From Cymodocea nodosa (lineage: Eukaryota > Streptophyta > Magnoliopsida > Alismatales > Cymodoceaceae): DNA of 64,000 nt. The stretch spans positions 24,373,501 to 24,437,500 of the forward strand of contig CM072335.1 in the NCBI GenBank assembly GCA_036874045.1, written 5' to 3'. Position numbers and translations under genes: made by a program. Below the pieces are notes generated by a model. It was not told where the DNA came from and searched no databases. It was given only the letters and a program-made list of their open reading frames with translations. Positions 13,130 through 25,800 of the stretch are shown one piece after another; the first letter of the stretch is position 1; the number at the start of each line of letters is the position of its first letter.

Positions 13130-14209
13130 CATTAACAATCGTAATTTTATCACTGTTAAGGAAAAAGGCCAAGATCGATCAAAAAATGAAATCTCAGTAT
13201 CCAGTGAGAGAGGATGCAAGGAATATTTCATATTTGAAGCATTACGCATCGCCTACAAAAGTTATTTCACTTGACAAGATACAACTACATAGTAATTTCC
13301 CCTCGAACAAAAGACGAATGAAACAAGGTGACTGCCAAGACATGGCTATTCTTGATTATATGCAATAAGACAGTACAATCCCAAATAAACTACCCTTTCT
13401 TACAAACGCAAACATGGGATTGGTAATACCTCGTCCTTTTCTGATGTGGTAAATACCAAAAGCCTCTCTAGTCAGCTGTAAGAACATCACGAGTCCTGCC
13501 TCTCATCATTCTCTTTCAGATGTCAAACCACTGATGGAATCATTCACCAAAAAAGTCCATATCAAAGTCATGGAAGCGATATCACAAGCAGTTGTCAATC
13601 AAGAGGTTAGAAATAATGGACCACGTTAATGATTTTATAGTAGAGTCTATACCATCCTCATAAAAGTTTTCATAAAAGTTTTTTTGATACCAAAGCCTTT
13701 TAATCAAAAATACTTAGACGATAGGATTTGAATCAAGGAACAAGTACTTGTAACTACCAAAAAAGGGAGTTATTTTTTGTGGAGATATAATGGTTACCAT
13801 AGAATTTTTGTTAATAGAAGATCTTCTCCAAACGTTGAAGAGAACGACGAAACGAGAAAAGAAAAGTATGAACCAGACCAAATTTTATATCGGGAACAAG
13901 TAACCGTATTTTTCCAATGCACCATCCAGAAGCACGCACCCACAAGAGAATAAACATGGCTTGCACCATAAAATCACATGAAAGAAGTAAGATCTCAAGT
14001 AGAAGGATCTCCTCAAAAAGTAGGAGAGACAAACACGCTCTGCTTCATCTTCGTCTAGCTTTAAGTGTAGACAATTCAATTCCTCTAACTAGAGCTATCA
14101 CTGCCGAAGTAGCTGCCATAAAAAGAATAACGTTTTTTCATAAAATTTACGGTAAATATGTAAGCCAACAGGACGAAATACAGGAGTGCAACAAAGTAAA
14201 GAATCTTAC

Positions 14210-14270
14210 CTCATGTTCTAATTCAACAGCAAGTGGCTCTTCCATCCCGCAATGCTACTTGAGTTCAGAC
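14210..14270 (-). other. Possible 3'-terminal (mostly UTR) exon of PRP39
   Basis: On the minus strand this 61-nt stretch has a good acceptor (TTTGTAG before 14270) and a consensus donor (GAG followed by GTAAG, below 14210). Joined to the PRP39 exon ending at 16394 it adds one Val codon and then TGA, so the protein would end DKYLKV. All three frames of the stretch contain stops, so it would be 3' UTR beyond that point. Splicing here is inferred from signals only. Confidence 0.35.
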
Positions 14271-16035
14271 CTACAAAGCCAGGAATGCAAAATGCCTCCA
14301 ATGTGTGTATTTAGAGAAATAATAGAAAACATGTTCAGCAGGAGTTAATTATATTCAGGATCAAGTAATTCTCAAATTCAGCATACGCTGTAGTGACTAC
14401 AAACTGCAAGAACGAGATGATTGCAAGTAAATCCTGAGCCATGGAACGAACAACTTTCTATAATGACACATGCTTCACTTGTAGCAATCATAATTGGAAT
14501 ATCTGGGATGAGGGATGAGTCTGATTGTACAGCTTTTAAACATCATGGTTGCAACGTTCTATAGCATAAATGTCATAAATAGTCCCACATCCCAAATGAA
14601 GTCAACTGCTCGGAATCTGGGACGAGGGGCAAGTAGAGCCTGGTTGTTCAGCTTCAACATGTTCAGAAGCAGTACTTTGTCCCTGCAGGTTTTAGCTTAT
14701 CGATTTAGTAATTCAGTATAGAATTAATTGGCAGAACCAAATACAATAATATCCTAACTCGTCACGGTTGTACAATACCAATAAAATGGATTGAATAAAA
14801 AAGAAGCGTAACACACATAATGTGAAAATTAAACAGCATCACATATGAAACCCCCTGAATAAGCCATCTCAAAGCAACACCTGCTTGACCAGAAAAGGAG
14901 CACTATTGATTTCTTCACAAGAATAGCAAGCCTTTTAACCTAATATATTCGTCTCCCATTAATCATGCTTTTTAACCAAGTTCATCATCACATGTGAAAA
15001 AGAGTTAGAGTACATATACTTCTTGTTCCTTTTGTGAGAATTAATAAGATTCTATGATGTATAGAAAATTTAGGATATGTACATACTAATCTTCATTTAT
15101 TGTCAACGAAGAGGTGAAATATAAAGGAGAATCAACATTACAAGAATGGAGATGCAATCTATCCAATGGATGGAATCGGAGAGGTTGAGATTACAACTCT
15201 TAACACTTTCTGAGCCAAAGTCAAAGTTATTTTCACCAAAGACGATAATAGTTTTGTCCAGGCAGGTTGCTCAATTACCTTGGGCAGGGAGGAAGGCGTC
15301 TTGCCTAGGCACCCCATCAAGGCAAGAAAAGTGGCCACCTGAGATCACCCTAGAGCCTACAGGGGTTTGAACACTTGGGTGCCTCTCTCACCTTTGTGAA
15401 GAGGCATTTTAAATGGGTTTAAAAACTTGATTATTTTTGATATAAAACCCCATTTACAAAATCTTTCCTCTCCTCTTCCTCCTTCAAACCCCCTCTTCCA
15501 ATCGTCCAACCCTAACTATAGTGTTATTTCTTCCTTCCTTGCATCTGTAGCCTTCTACAGCATTCCACTGTCTGCAAACTTTCGTCACCCTTGCTAGGGG
15601 AAGGTGCATTGGAGTTGACTAATTATTGTCAAACCCTCCTCAAAGTGGCTAACTCTATTGTTGTCCTTTTGTCATCATTGACCACTATCTAGCAAAAGTA
15701 CTCCAACCATGCTTCTTTCCTAGGGTGTTTTGTTGGTTTTTCTCCATTTTCCTATTTTTCTTTATTTTCTACATTTTTTTGATATATGCTTTTTCAAGAC
15801 TATCTTTATACTATCATTAATTAGCGTTTACTTTGTAGAATGGCTGAAAAGAAGCATTCATGTTAAAATTTGATATTCACCATTCATGCTGAAATTTGAT
15901 AACTCTACTGTTATTTATTAATGCATTACAAGATTAGATATTTCGTGTTATTTATTTTTTAATTAAATTTCATAAATCATCAACTTGCTTGTGTGATCAC
16001 CTCACCTCTCCCCTTAGCCATTTTAGGAGGGGGGA

Positions 16036-16054
16036 GGGGGGGGGGGGGGGGGGG
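16036..16054. repeat. G19 homopolymer
   Basis: Nineteen consecutive G on the plus strand, preceded by shorter G runs from 16028. On the PRP39 sense strand this is poly(C). Confidence 0.95.
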
Positions 16055-16348
16055 TCTCAAACTCAAAAACCAATCGGTTTATGCAAAGTCCTGTATTTTT
16101 CACTCATGATCATTTTCTAGGCTAAGTAGATATGCAAGTCTTAAGTTGTGTCAGGTTCCCTAGTATGTCAGAAAGTGAAAATTTTCTCGTAATAATCTGC
16201 ATCCATGTATGTATTCATTCAATAACTCTATATTGAAGCATTTGCATAATAGATTTTAAGATTCATGCATAATCTCTGTCTCCTGTGAAGCCAATCAACA
16301 ATGGTTAGTGATTTTTTTTGAAAGAAGATATTAACAATCTAATGATTA

Positions 16349-16393
16349 CTAATCACATAAAGAAATTTTAATTGAAAGGTTTTCTATTGATAC
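16349..16393 (-). other. Read-through extension of the last PRP39 coding exon
   Basis: If the donor at 16393-16392 (CTTAAG followed by GTATCA) is not used, the frame continues for 14 residues (VSIENLSIKISLCD) and stops here. If it is used, the coding end lies at the next exon. The sequence alone does not decide. Confidence 0.5.
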
Positions 16394-16811
16394 CTTAAGA
16401 TATTTGTCACTTAGTGCTTGAATTTCTAAAGGAGTAATTTGCACTTGTGGACAATGTTGTTGCTGTGGCTGTTCTTGCCAATTCTGTTGTAGATATAACT
16501 GGTAATGTTGCTGCTGCAAAAGTAGCTCTTGCTGATGTTGAATTAGAAGCTGTTGCTGCTGAAGCTGTTGCAATTGGTTATTTGTCTGCTGATGCTCTTT
16601 TTGCATATGGAGCATCTGTACATGGTGCTGTGACTGTGATTGACAATCCTGCTGAATTTGTGGCTGATGGTGATCTTGTTCAATCCGTTGTTGCTGGTGC
16701 TTTGGCAGATTTTGTCGTTCAGTTGTTTGCTGTTGAGGTGGTCTCTGTGACATATCTAGCTGTTCTTGGTCATCCAGTGGTAGATGCTGTGACAGTCCAG
16801 TATTAATCTGC

Positions 16812-16852
<41 letters not shown>

Positions 16853-19800
16853 TTGCTGCAGCTGTAGGTTCTGTTGCAGCATTTGCAGGTTATGGAGTTG
16901 CTGCTGATAATAATAATAATAATGCCATGCTTCAGGTAGATATCCCTGCCCATTATGAAAATATCCATACTGTCCATTACTCTGCAATGCATGTTGATAA
17001 TGCTGAACCTCAGGTTGGGGAACCAATTGAGTTGCTACTTGTGAATATGCAGGTGTGAAACACTGCTGCTGAAGATTTGGCCATTGACAAGGGAAGCTTC
17101 CGGTTTGGTAAACTTGACCATTGGCAATCATATATTGAGTTTGTTCTTGGCTACAATTCTGCATTTGTCCCTGCCAAACTGGTTTTTGACCATTGAGCAT
17201 TTGTGGATTAACTCCCAAACAAATTGATGAGCATGAAGAATCTAGTTGTCGCTGATATCTTGGATCATGTGCTGCGGTACTTGAATTTGGAGTTTGTTGA
17301 ATCTCATTCACCTGAGATGATGTTGCTCCCTGTGTTTGATTTACACCATTTGAGGATATAGCCTTTTCAAGATTCTGTGCAAAGGAAGATGCGCCAGATT
17401 GATTCATTGCTTCATTGGATTCAGGGAGATCTGCAACATGATCATTATCACTCATATCCCAGGTTTCACTTTTCTTGAAACTTAAGGATGTCTGCTGAGG
17501 AGCATTGCAGATTTCAGGAGATGTAGTCTGAGATCTCCATGTGTCATCAATTGGTGATTTCACAGAGAATGATTCAATGGCAGAAGTGCTGATGACTTCA
17601 GGAGACCTAGAATAAGCATGGTCCAAACTTTGGTCAGATATTTTAGCATCCATCATGGTCTTACTTGGTACTTGCGTAACTATGTGTCCTTCAGCAGAAG
17701 TTTGTAAAGGCAACTTGGCCTCTTGTCTGCAGTTCCTTTCTGCATCTTCAACGAATATAAGCTTTTCAAGTTTCAAATGGATTGCATTACCTTCGTCTGA
17801 TTCAAATTTCCCACTTTCTGCATCATTTGAGCAGTCACTTGGATTCTTTTCTGGCGAAGGCAAATGCTTACCCAAGCCTGGGTTATCATTGCCTGTAGAT
17901 GGACTATAAGATGAGAGGCTTATCCCAAGATTATTTCCATATTTGCCTTTCTCTAAAGTAGCAATCTTAAGGTCATCAAGGCAATGTAAGGAAAGAGGTC
18001 TCAGTAGATGAGGAAATAGTTTTCTATGACGATTCCATGCCTTCTCAATCTCATGGATTGTTCCATAAAGATCTGCAAACTGCTAACAGGATAGGTCAAC
18101 TTAAGTTACACACCTTCAAATATCAGCCATGTATAAAAACTTACAAAAAGATAGTGATTGTCCTTTTGCATAATGAAGTTTTTTGGTAACGGGTAAGGAT
18201 CCTCTTGTTTTCGGGAAGGAATTGCACAGTTGAGCAGGAAAATTGTGATACTACCGTTGCAGCACAACAATTATAAAATAACATCATCATTTCTCTTGAA
18301 AGTGATGATATGATTTTCAAGGTAGGGATGACAATGAAAGATAAAAGTATGTGGCTCCTAAATACATTGAAACAACACTATGGGATGCCTCTTGGAATCA
18401 TAATTATCAAGGCACCAAAGTGCCCAAGCCTTAATATTAGAAGCTGTAATTCACCAAACTATAACAAGTTTAAAAATAACAACAATTTGAACCATAATTC
18501 CACCATGTGAGGTAGATTATAGATGGATCTTTTTCTTTCATACATTTTTATTTATAGTCAAATCTTCAATTGAATTACATAAATTTAAATATTTTCTTAC
18601 AATTCCAAACCAAATAGAAGCCTTCTTCTACTTTTTTAATTACTTCTGCAATAATAAATTCTCCTTTTTTAACTAATACATCCTTTGACCTCCTAAGGAT
18701 ATGACTAAACTATTTAAGTTGATTTTTTCTTATATTCAATTAGTGCAACTTCTATTCTATTCCTAATATTTTTTTTTCTGACTTATCGCTTATGATATTG
18801 TCGCTCATTCATCTAAGCATTTGCATCTCCACAATATTAACTTGTTTGCATATAAACATGCTTTAGAAACTAATGTTCTGAGCCATAAGAGGAAATTCAA
18901 TGAGATAGTTATGGTCATGCCATAATAAGCTTACTTAGAAAAAATACAATGAGGTATCCAAACATATAAGAGGAAATTCAGAAAATTTAGCATATAGCAT
19001 ATGGCTAGGCATTAAAATACCTAACCCACTATAATTCCTTGGCACCAATGTGGATACCTTAACAAGTATGCTTGTATTACATACAGTAACACCTATTTGT
19101 CTAGCAGTGAATCTGTTCAATGCAAAATAATTTGTTTAGTGATAATCCTTCATAAATCTAGAAACATAAACTCATAATATAATATAGAAGTAGGTGACAG
19201 ACCTCTATAAACAACAATGAAATATCTTCTTGGTCAGCAAGGCTTAAACCTTCAGGTGCCTCTGGCTGTGGAGTTAATGCATTAGCAACCAGAGAATCTA
19301 CATAACTTAATTGACTTGCTGCACCATGCAAGATCATGAACTGTATCATTCCCTGCAGAAAGAACAAGTACACATGAATTTTGACTAAATAAATCATCAA
19401 CGTTGACCAGCATATCAATGCACCTAAATACACGTATCCTTTCATCATTGAAACCAAACAAAGATTGTCTTTTCATCTTTGAGACAAAATTTAATAATAT
19501 TAAATTTCAGATATGCAGTTTCACAAAAGCAGGTGTCACAGACAGCATGAATTGCTAAAACAAGTAAAAAAAATCATAGACCTTCTTAATGCATTCCCCA
19601 ACTTTACAGCATTGGCTCCAGTTGCTAACCTTGTCAATGAATTTCTCTACACCCACCAAAGTCTATTCACTATCAAGGGAGGGGCTTTCATCAACACCAC
19701 TTGACTATTGAATGCTTATTCCTTCTACCTCCTCCTGAACTCCCCAACTAACCTCTAGTGATTCCTTTTCAAGATACAAGCAACAGTGACCTCCTTTTGC

Positions 19801-22800
19801 TATTAGAGGAAGCAATTAGTCATTGTGCATGATAAGAAGCAGCAACCATCAACATGACACCACCTTTTGAAGGGGGAGGGATGCATGAGGGCGTGACGAA
19901 AAGGGTCCCAAGCTTTGCAGTTGATGCTAGATTCTGGACCATTGCAAGAAGTTGGGGACCCAAAAGAAAAGGAAGAACCTTCTGCCACATACATTGGAGT
20001 CTCCATCAGACGAGACCCACACTACTGAAGAGGAGCTCGCTCAGCCCATTTTCAATGATGTATTTATTCACCAAATATCCAAATAAATATCTTATTTATA
20101 TTTGAAATGATTGTAATAGTCACTTTGAATTTGAACCTTACACTTCTACATAGATATACAAGAAGATATAAATTACTAAAGTAAAGCATGTCATCATGAA
20201 ATTCATCAATACCATCAAAGATGGACTCTAAATATACAAAAGTGAAGGTGACCTGATCAAAGATGAAGATTTAGATTAAATAATTTCACTAAAAGTCTTA
20301 ACATTTTCTAAAATTGAATGTTATTACATTAAATAGTTTGTTAGTTACTGATTGTTATAAAACATTTTTCAATTATATGTCATGGTACCACTAATGTATT
20401 TAAGTATGAAGTTATCAAGTATTGATTTTTATTTTTTTAATATTTTAAATTTAATAGATAATTATAATAGAGTCAGCAGTAATCAGCCCATTTCAGCTAG
20501 GTGTAGGTCCAACCAGAACCAACTTTGGTCGTAGGCCATGCTAAGGCTAGGGAATTTTTTCTCCCACGGGGGAGCCAAGTATTCCAGGTCTAATCAAAAC
20601 AAAAAAATATTAAAAATAAACAGAAAAAAAAAGCATGTGTAGCAAAGTTTCATAGCAAAAAAAGATGATAGTCCAAACTTCAGTAAGGAAAATATAGCAA
20701 TTTGTAAAAATGGCAATGCAAAAAAAAATATGATTCTTATTAAATTTTTGCCATTTCTACTACTAATATTTTGTTTTCTAAGATCTTGGAGGCTTTTGAA
20801 CTGAAATCAATTATAGAATCTCCACTTGCTAGTGCAGTTTCCTTAATTTTATTAAATGGTGTGTATCATCAGAAAAGGAAGAAAATATTTTCTTGTTGCA
20901 TTTCATAAAAGATCAAAATGAATGTTGCTTAAAGGCGATCCAAATACTTTCATGAGCATAGAAACGGTTCAACAGATACTGAGGTTGCAGTTGAAGCCTA
21001 CAAGGACTACTTGAAATCTTCAGTTGCCGCCTAAATTTTCTCTGTATTTTGTTTTTTTTTCCTCCATGGTTATAATTGTCCGAGTGTGATTTTTGTGCCT
21101 CCTGGCCCTTGGGCACCTAATTTTAGTTATTCCTTTTTCAAATATATATATTATTCCTTAAAGTAATAAATTTAATTATATTTTTAATAATGACATGTGA
21201 AGTTGTGATTACCACAATAGACACGCTAGCCCAGACAAAAATCTCCAAGCTTAAACCTCAACAAGGGATAATTCTTTTCAAAAGCAACTGTTGTCCAAAT
21301 TGATCTTTGAATAGAACTACATCTGTTTCTCAACAAGATATTGTTTTTTCCACATTAGAAAATGATGAAAACATACATACAATAGAACTACTTGGATTGT
21401 TGTTCATTCACTATCACTAAACCCCTATAAATGGATGTTACAAGATGAACACATTACACGATTTCCAATGACTATCCATTCTTATTAGTTATTACATGAC
21501 TCTAACCCTCCCCTTCAAGTTAAAACATTCAACTAGCAATAAACACAAATAAAACTATGTGCAAAAGAAAATTAAAAATAGAAGTAGACAACTGAGTAGG
21601 AATGGAACGTGCTAGAAATGTACAAGTAGTAAAAGTAGCAACAAGCATGCATAGGCAACAGTCAATCACATTGACCACACACACAAACAATGGTCAATCA
21701 CGTTGACCTCACCAATAAACAAAGATGAATACTATTCACCACACTAATAATAGGTATTCTACATCTGCACAACAAAACTAGCAGGTTGCAGACATTAATA
21801 TGTACACACAGATATGTTCCTGCACACTTTAATAACATGTATAAATGAGAGAAATTTAACTCAAAATCAATCAATCATGAGTATAAAGGTCCCTAACTAT
21901 ATCGCACTTTACTATATTAGACTATTTCAACACTTCACTTCTAGCTTCTTTAGGTCATACAAGTGACTTTATTTTACAATTAAGTGGATGTATGCAAACT
22001 TGATCATTTGTGACTTTGATACCATGTAAAAACAAGGAAAGGTGGTGAATTATTGTGGAACTATTAACCATTCTTATTGCATAACTCTAACACATAAATC
22101 AGGAAAAATATGTACACTGATTGCTAATTTGGATGCTACCATATATTTGGGAAAATATAAAATGAGACAGCAATAGAACCTCCAGAAGTGATTTGCTCCA
22201 AGGAATCTTCTGGATCCCCCTGTCAAAAACTATTCGTGCTGCATCTATGCTTTTAGTTACCTGCAATAAAGGAAAGAATCTATTAGTAATTGACAAAATG
22301 ATCCTTAAAAATGATTTTTTGGTGGTAAGCATTGTATAGAAATTTAGAAAGAAAAAAAGAAAATCAAAGTAAGAATCTCATCATAAGACAAGAGAAAATG
22401 AAATCCACAGCTAGGATGAAGAGTTGAATGCAAGAAACACACAAGAAAAGAGCTACAGCGCAAGAAAATTAATTGAACCATCAGTTTCAACAATAACTCA
22501 ATAAATTTAACCATTGATGATTACTCCCATCAAGGTTGTCATATTGCTATCAACTGCCACCCCTTGAAGATTCTGCAATTTTGTTCAAGTCAACTTTCCA
22601 AAAAACCCTTCATTCTAATTTTACCACCAACCCTTCATTCAAGCCAAAACATGTCATCAACCAGATGTGTTTTCTTGCGGCAATTCATGTCATCAACCCT
22701 TAATTCAAATTAGCAAAAAAAAAGACCGTCAAGACTTAGTGTCACCTGAACTCTAGGACAGTCAATAAAAAGTTGACAAATATATTCCACCAAATAATTG

Positions 22801-25800
22801 GACTTTGGAGGAAATACACTTTTGCCAAAACACAATTAATTGTGGTACACCACCCTTGATAACCTCAGAGGAGTTTTCTTATATAATGTCCACAACCTTA
22901 CCCTTACATCGTAACCTCAGTAGAACATATTCTTTAAGTGGAAGGCCCTTTAAACCATGAGAATAGAGAAGGGACAAAAGAAGACATTACTCTAAAAGAT
23001 TTTCCTAAACTAAACATCCCATGTAATCCTTGAATTAGAGCACACATAACACCAAAATATCCATGAAGAAAGCCCATCAACTACCCAATGCAAAAAGGGG
23101 AAAATATATTTCAGTCCATAAATGCAATCAAGGCATCCTCTGTGGGAATTAAAATACCCACTTTTATCCTCACTACATCGAACCACTCTTTTAGCCATGA
23201 AACCATTGCAACACATGACCGATACTCTTTCCAATCAAAAAACCAGTTTTGCACTTCCTTTGCATCGTTTCTCTACAAATATTTTTTGATATTATATGTG
23301 TGTAGTTGATAAAAATAAAATTATAATAATTATCATAGTATTAATTTAATGAATCATACTATGAAATTATAGAAAGAGATAATTAAATAAAGACTAAGGC
23401 ATGCAATTAAAATCATAGAAAATCAATTTGCAATTATACCAAATAGGTCAACAATGGAAGGTATTCATTTACTTGGACAAATAATAGAAAATTTTAGAGT
23501 TAAGAAAAAGGACCTCCATATGGTTTTCATTGATTTAGAAAAAACTTATAAAAGAGTACCTAGAACTTATTGTGGTGGGTTTTAAAAAAGAGAGTACCCA
23601 TTAGGCATATTGATATTATAAAAGATATGTATGAAAGAATAACTACTAGTGTTAAAACTATAAGAAGAGAAACTAAGAAATTTCCAATAGACAGGTTTAC
23701 ACCAAGGGTCCTCTCTATGTCTATATCTATTTGTCTTAAATGTGGATGAAATAACTAAAGAAATTCAAGAAAAAATATCTTTGTGTATGTTCCCTTGCTT
23801 ATGATATAGTCTTAATTGATGAAAGTAAGAAATTAGTTCTAAATTAGAATTGTAGAAATAACTTTAAAGTCTAAAGGATTTAGATTGAGTAGGTCAAAAA
23901 CTGAATATATAGAATACATGTTCAATGAAAATAAATATAATGATCTACTTAGATGACCATAAAATTTATAAAAATAAGACTTTTAAATACTTAAGATTTA
24001 TAATAAATAATAATGATAAAATTATAAAGAATGGTCTCCATAAGATTGAAGTAAGATAGTGAAATAAAGAAATACTTCTAGAGTATTACGTGACAAGAAA
24101 ATACTTTAAAATTAAAAAAATTTCTATAAAATTGTTATTCATTCAGTTATACTTTATAGCTCAAAATGCTAAGTTATAAAGCATGACACAAAAAGTTAAC
24201 GTTGCTGAAATGTGAATGCTTAAGTAGATGAGTGGTAAGACTAAAAATGTTAAAGCTAAAAAACTATTTTATTAGAAATAGAGTAAGAGTTACACCAATT
24301 GAAGTTTTGAAAAATTAGTTAAAGTGGTTTTGAAGACCAAGAAATACATCAATTAAGACAGAAAAATTAATTAGTGCAGAAAAATTAAAAGAAACAAAAG
24401 TAGGCCTAAAACTGAATTATAAGAAAAGACTTAAATTAAGGTAATTTAATAGAAGATTTGACAATAAATAGAAATGCATGGAAGAAAAGGATTCATGTGG
24501 TCAGCCTTACATAGTGAGATGAGATTATGGTTTGAATTGTTGATGTATGTGTATGCAAGTATGTTTTTGTAATAGTTAAAAATATAATTAAAGTTAAGAA
24601 AATTAAGAAATAAATAACACATCAAAATATTAAATAAATGTGATAGAACATGCCAAAGAAGTGGTTGTAAGAGAATCCTAGACCTGAGAGGCTCATGGGA
24701 ATTCATTGCAAGAGCCATCTGAGGCTTAGGAATTACCAGAAAAAGCCACTGGGGGTTTGGAAACCATTGAAGGGAGTTGCCAGAGGTATGTAAATGGATG
24801 GAGGAGGCCACCAGAGGTCTGGATTCTCTGGAAATCACCAGAGGAGGCCATCAGAGGTCTGGATTCTCTGGAAATCACCAGAGGAGGCCATCAGAGGTCT
24901 GGACATTGCCATAGGATCTCACCAAAAGAAGGGGCTGATTGCTATAGAAGTGGAATGGAATGAAAAGAAAGGTTGCTTCCTCCCTAAATTCCCTTAAAAC
25001 ATTAGATCTTTGTAAAATCCATAGCCAGATCCAGTCATTCAAGACAAAAATCTGGGCAATGAACACCCAGATCTCTGGTAATGCCTGGCTACCTCAATAG
25101 CTATGCCACACGCTAACCCTAACCCCAAAGCCACTAGGCCAAAAATGCACTGTTTGGGAAAATAAAAATCGCACATAAAGATTCCACCTACCTTTTTGAA
25201 AATTTTTTGTTGCAGATGCATCCATATAACTATATAAGAACCAATGGACATAATTTTCCCATCCCTTCCAAAGAAAGAACTGCTCGATGTTTTACAAGAG
25301 GATCCAAAACAAAGATGAAAAATTGATGGAAAGGTTAGGTAATACAGACTACCGTATGACTCACACCAGTCCTTGTAACAATTTACAACCATGATAAAAG
25401 TAGACCAAACTCTAACAAATATATGAAGATTGTTCACTTCAAAATGTTACAAGCCAATAGTCAAAAAAACCAAAAGATGTCCATGAGAAAGGCAAAAGTA
25501 GGACGAAATGTACAAATTTTATTGACTTAATATAGCCCAACTGATGCAAGAATAAAGCAATACTTACTACAAAGGTAAAACGAGCAAAATGGATGTAGAG
25601 AAGGGAAAGAATCTGAAAATTTTTCCTTTCTTCTGCCAATAAGATTGCTTTTTCATATATCAATATTGCCCCCTCAATGTTTCCCTGCACATGTGAGATG
25701 GAAATTATAGTCATATTGATGGATATTGCAGAAAGCAAGATTTGTTGGATTATATAGTGCTTAATACCAGACGTTTTTCCATATTGGCTTCTCGATCCAC

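Larger units (their letters stand above)
13130..16393. other. Intergenic DNA and probable PRP39 3' UTR region
   Basis: No recognised protein. A GGTGCC-rich dispersed repeat lies at about 15260-15405 and a G19 run at 16036-16054. A short possible terminal exon of PRP39 on the minus strand is listed separately (14210-14270). Confidence 0.45.

Noticed and set aside
16447-16806. Plus-strand 119-codon Ala/Val-rich open frame
   Set aside because: It is the complement of the Gln/His-rich PRP39 tail (CAG read as CTG/GCT); it is low complexity and has no gene signals.
24801-24906. Regular repeat considered as a CRISPR-like array
   Set aside because: The units are contiguous without unique spacers, and the host is a eukaryote; it is a minisatellite.
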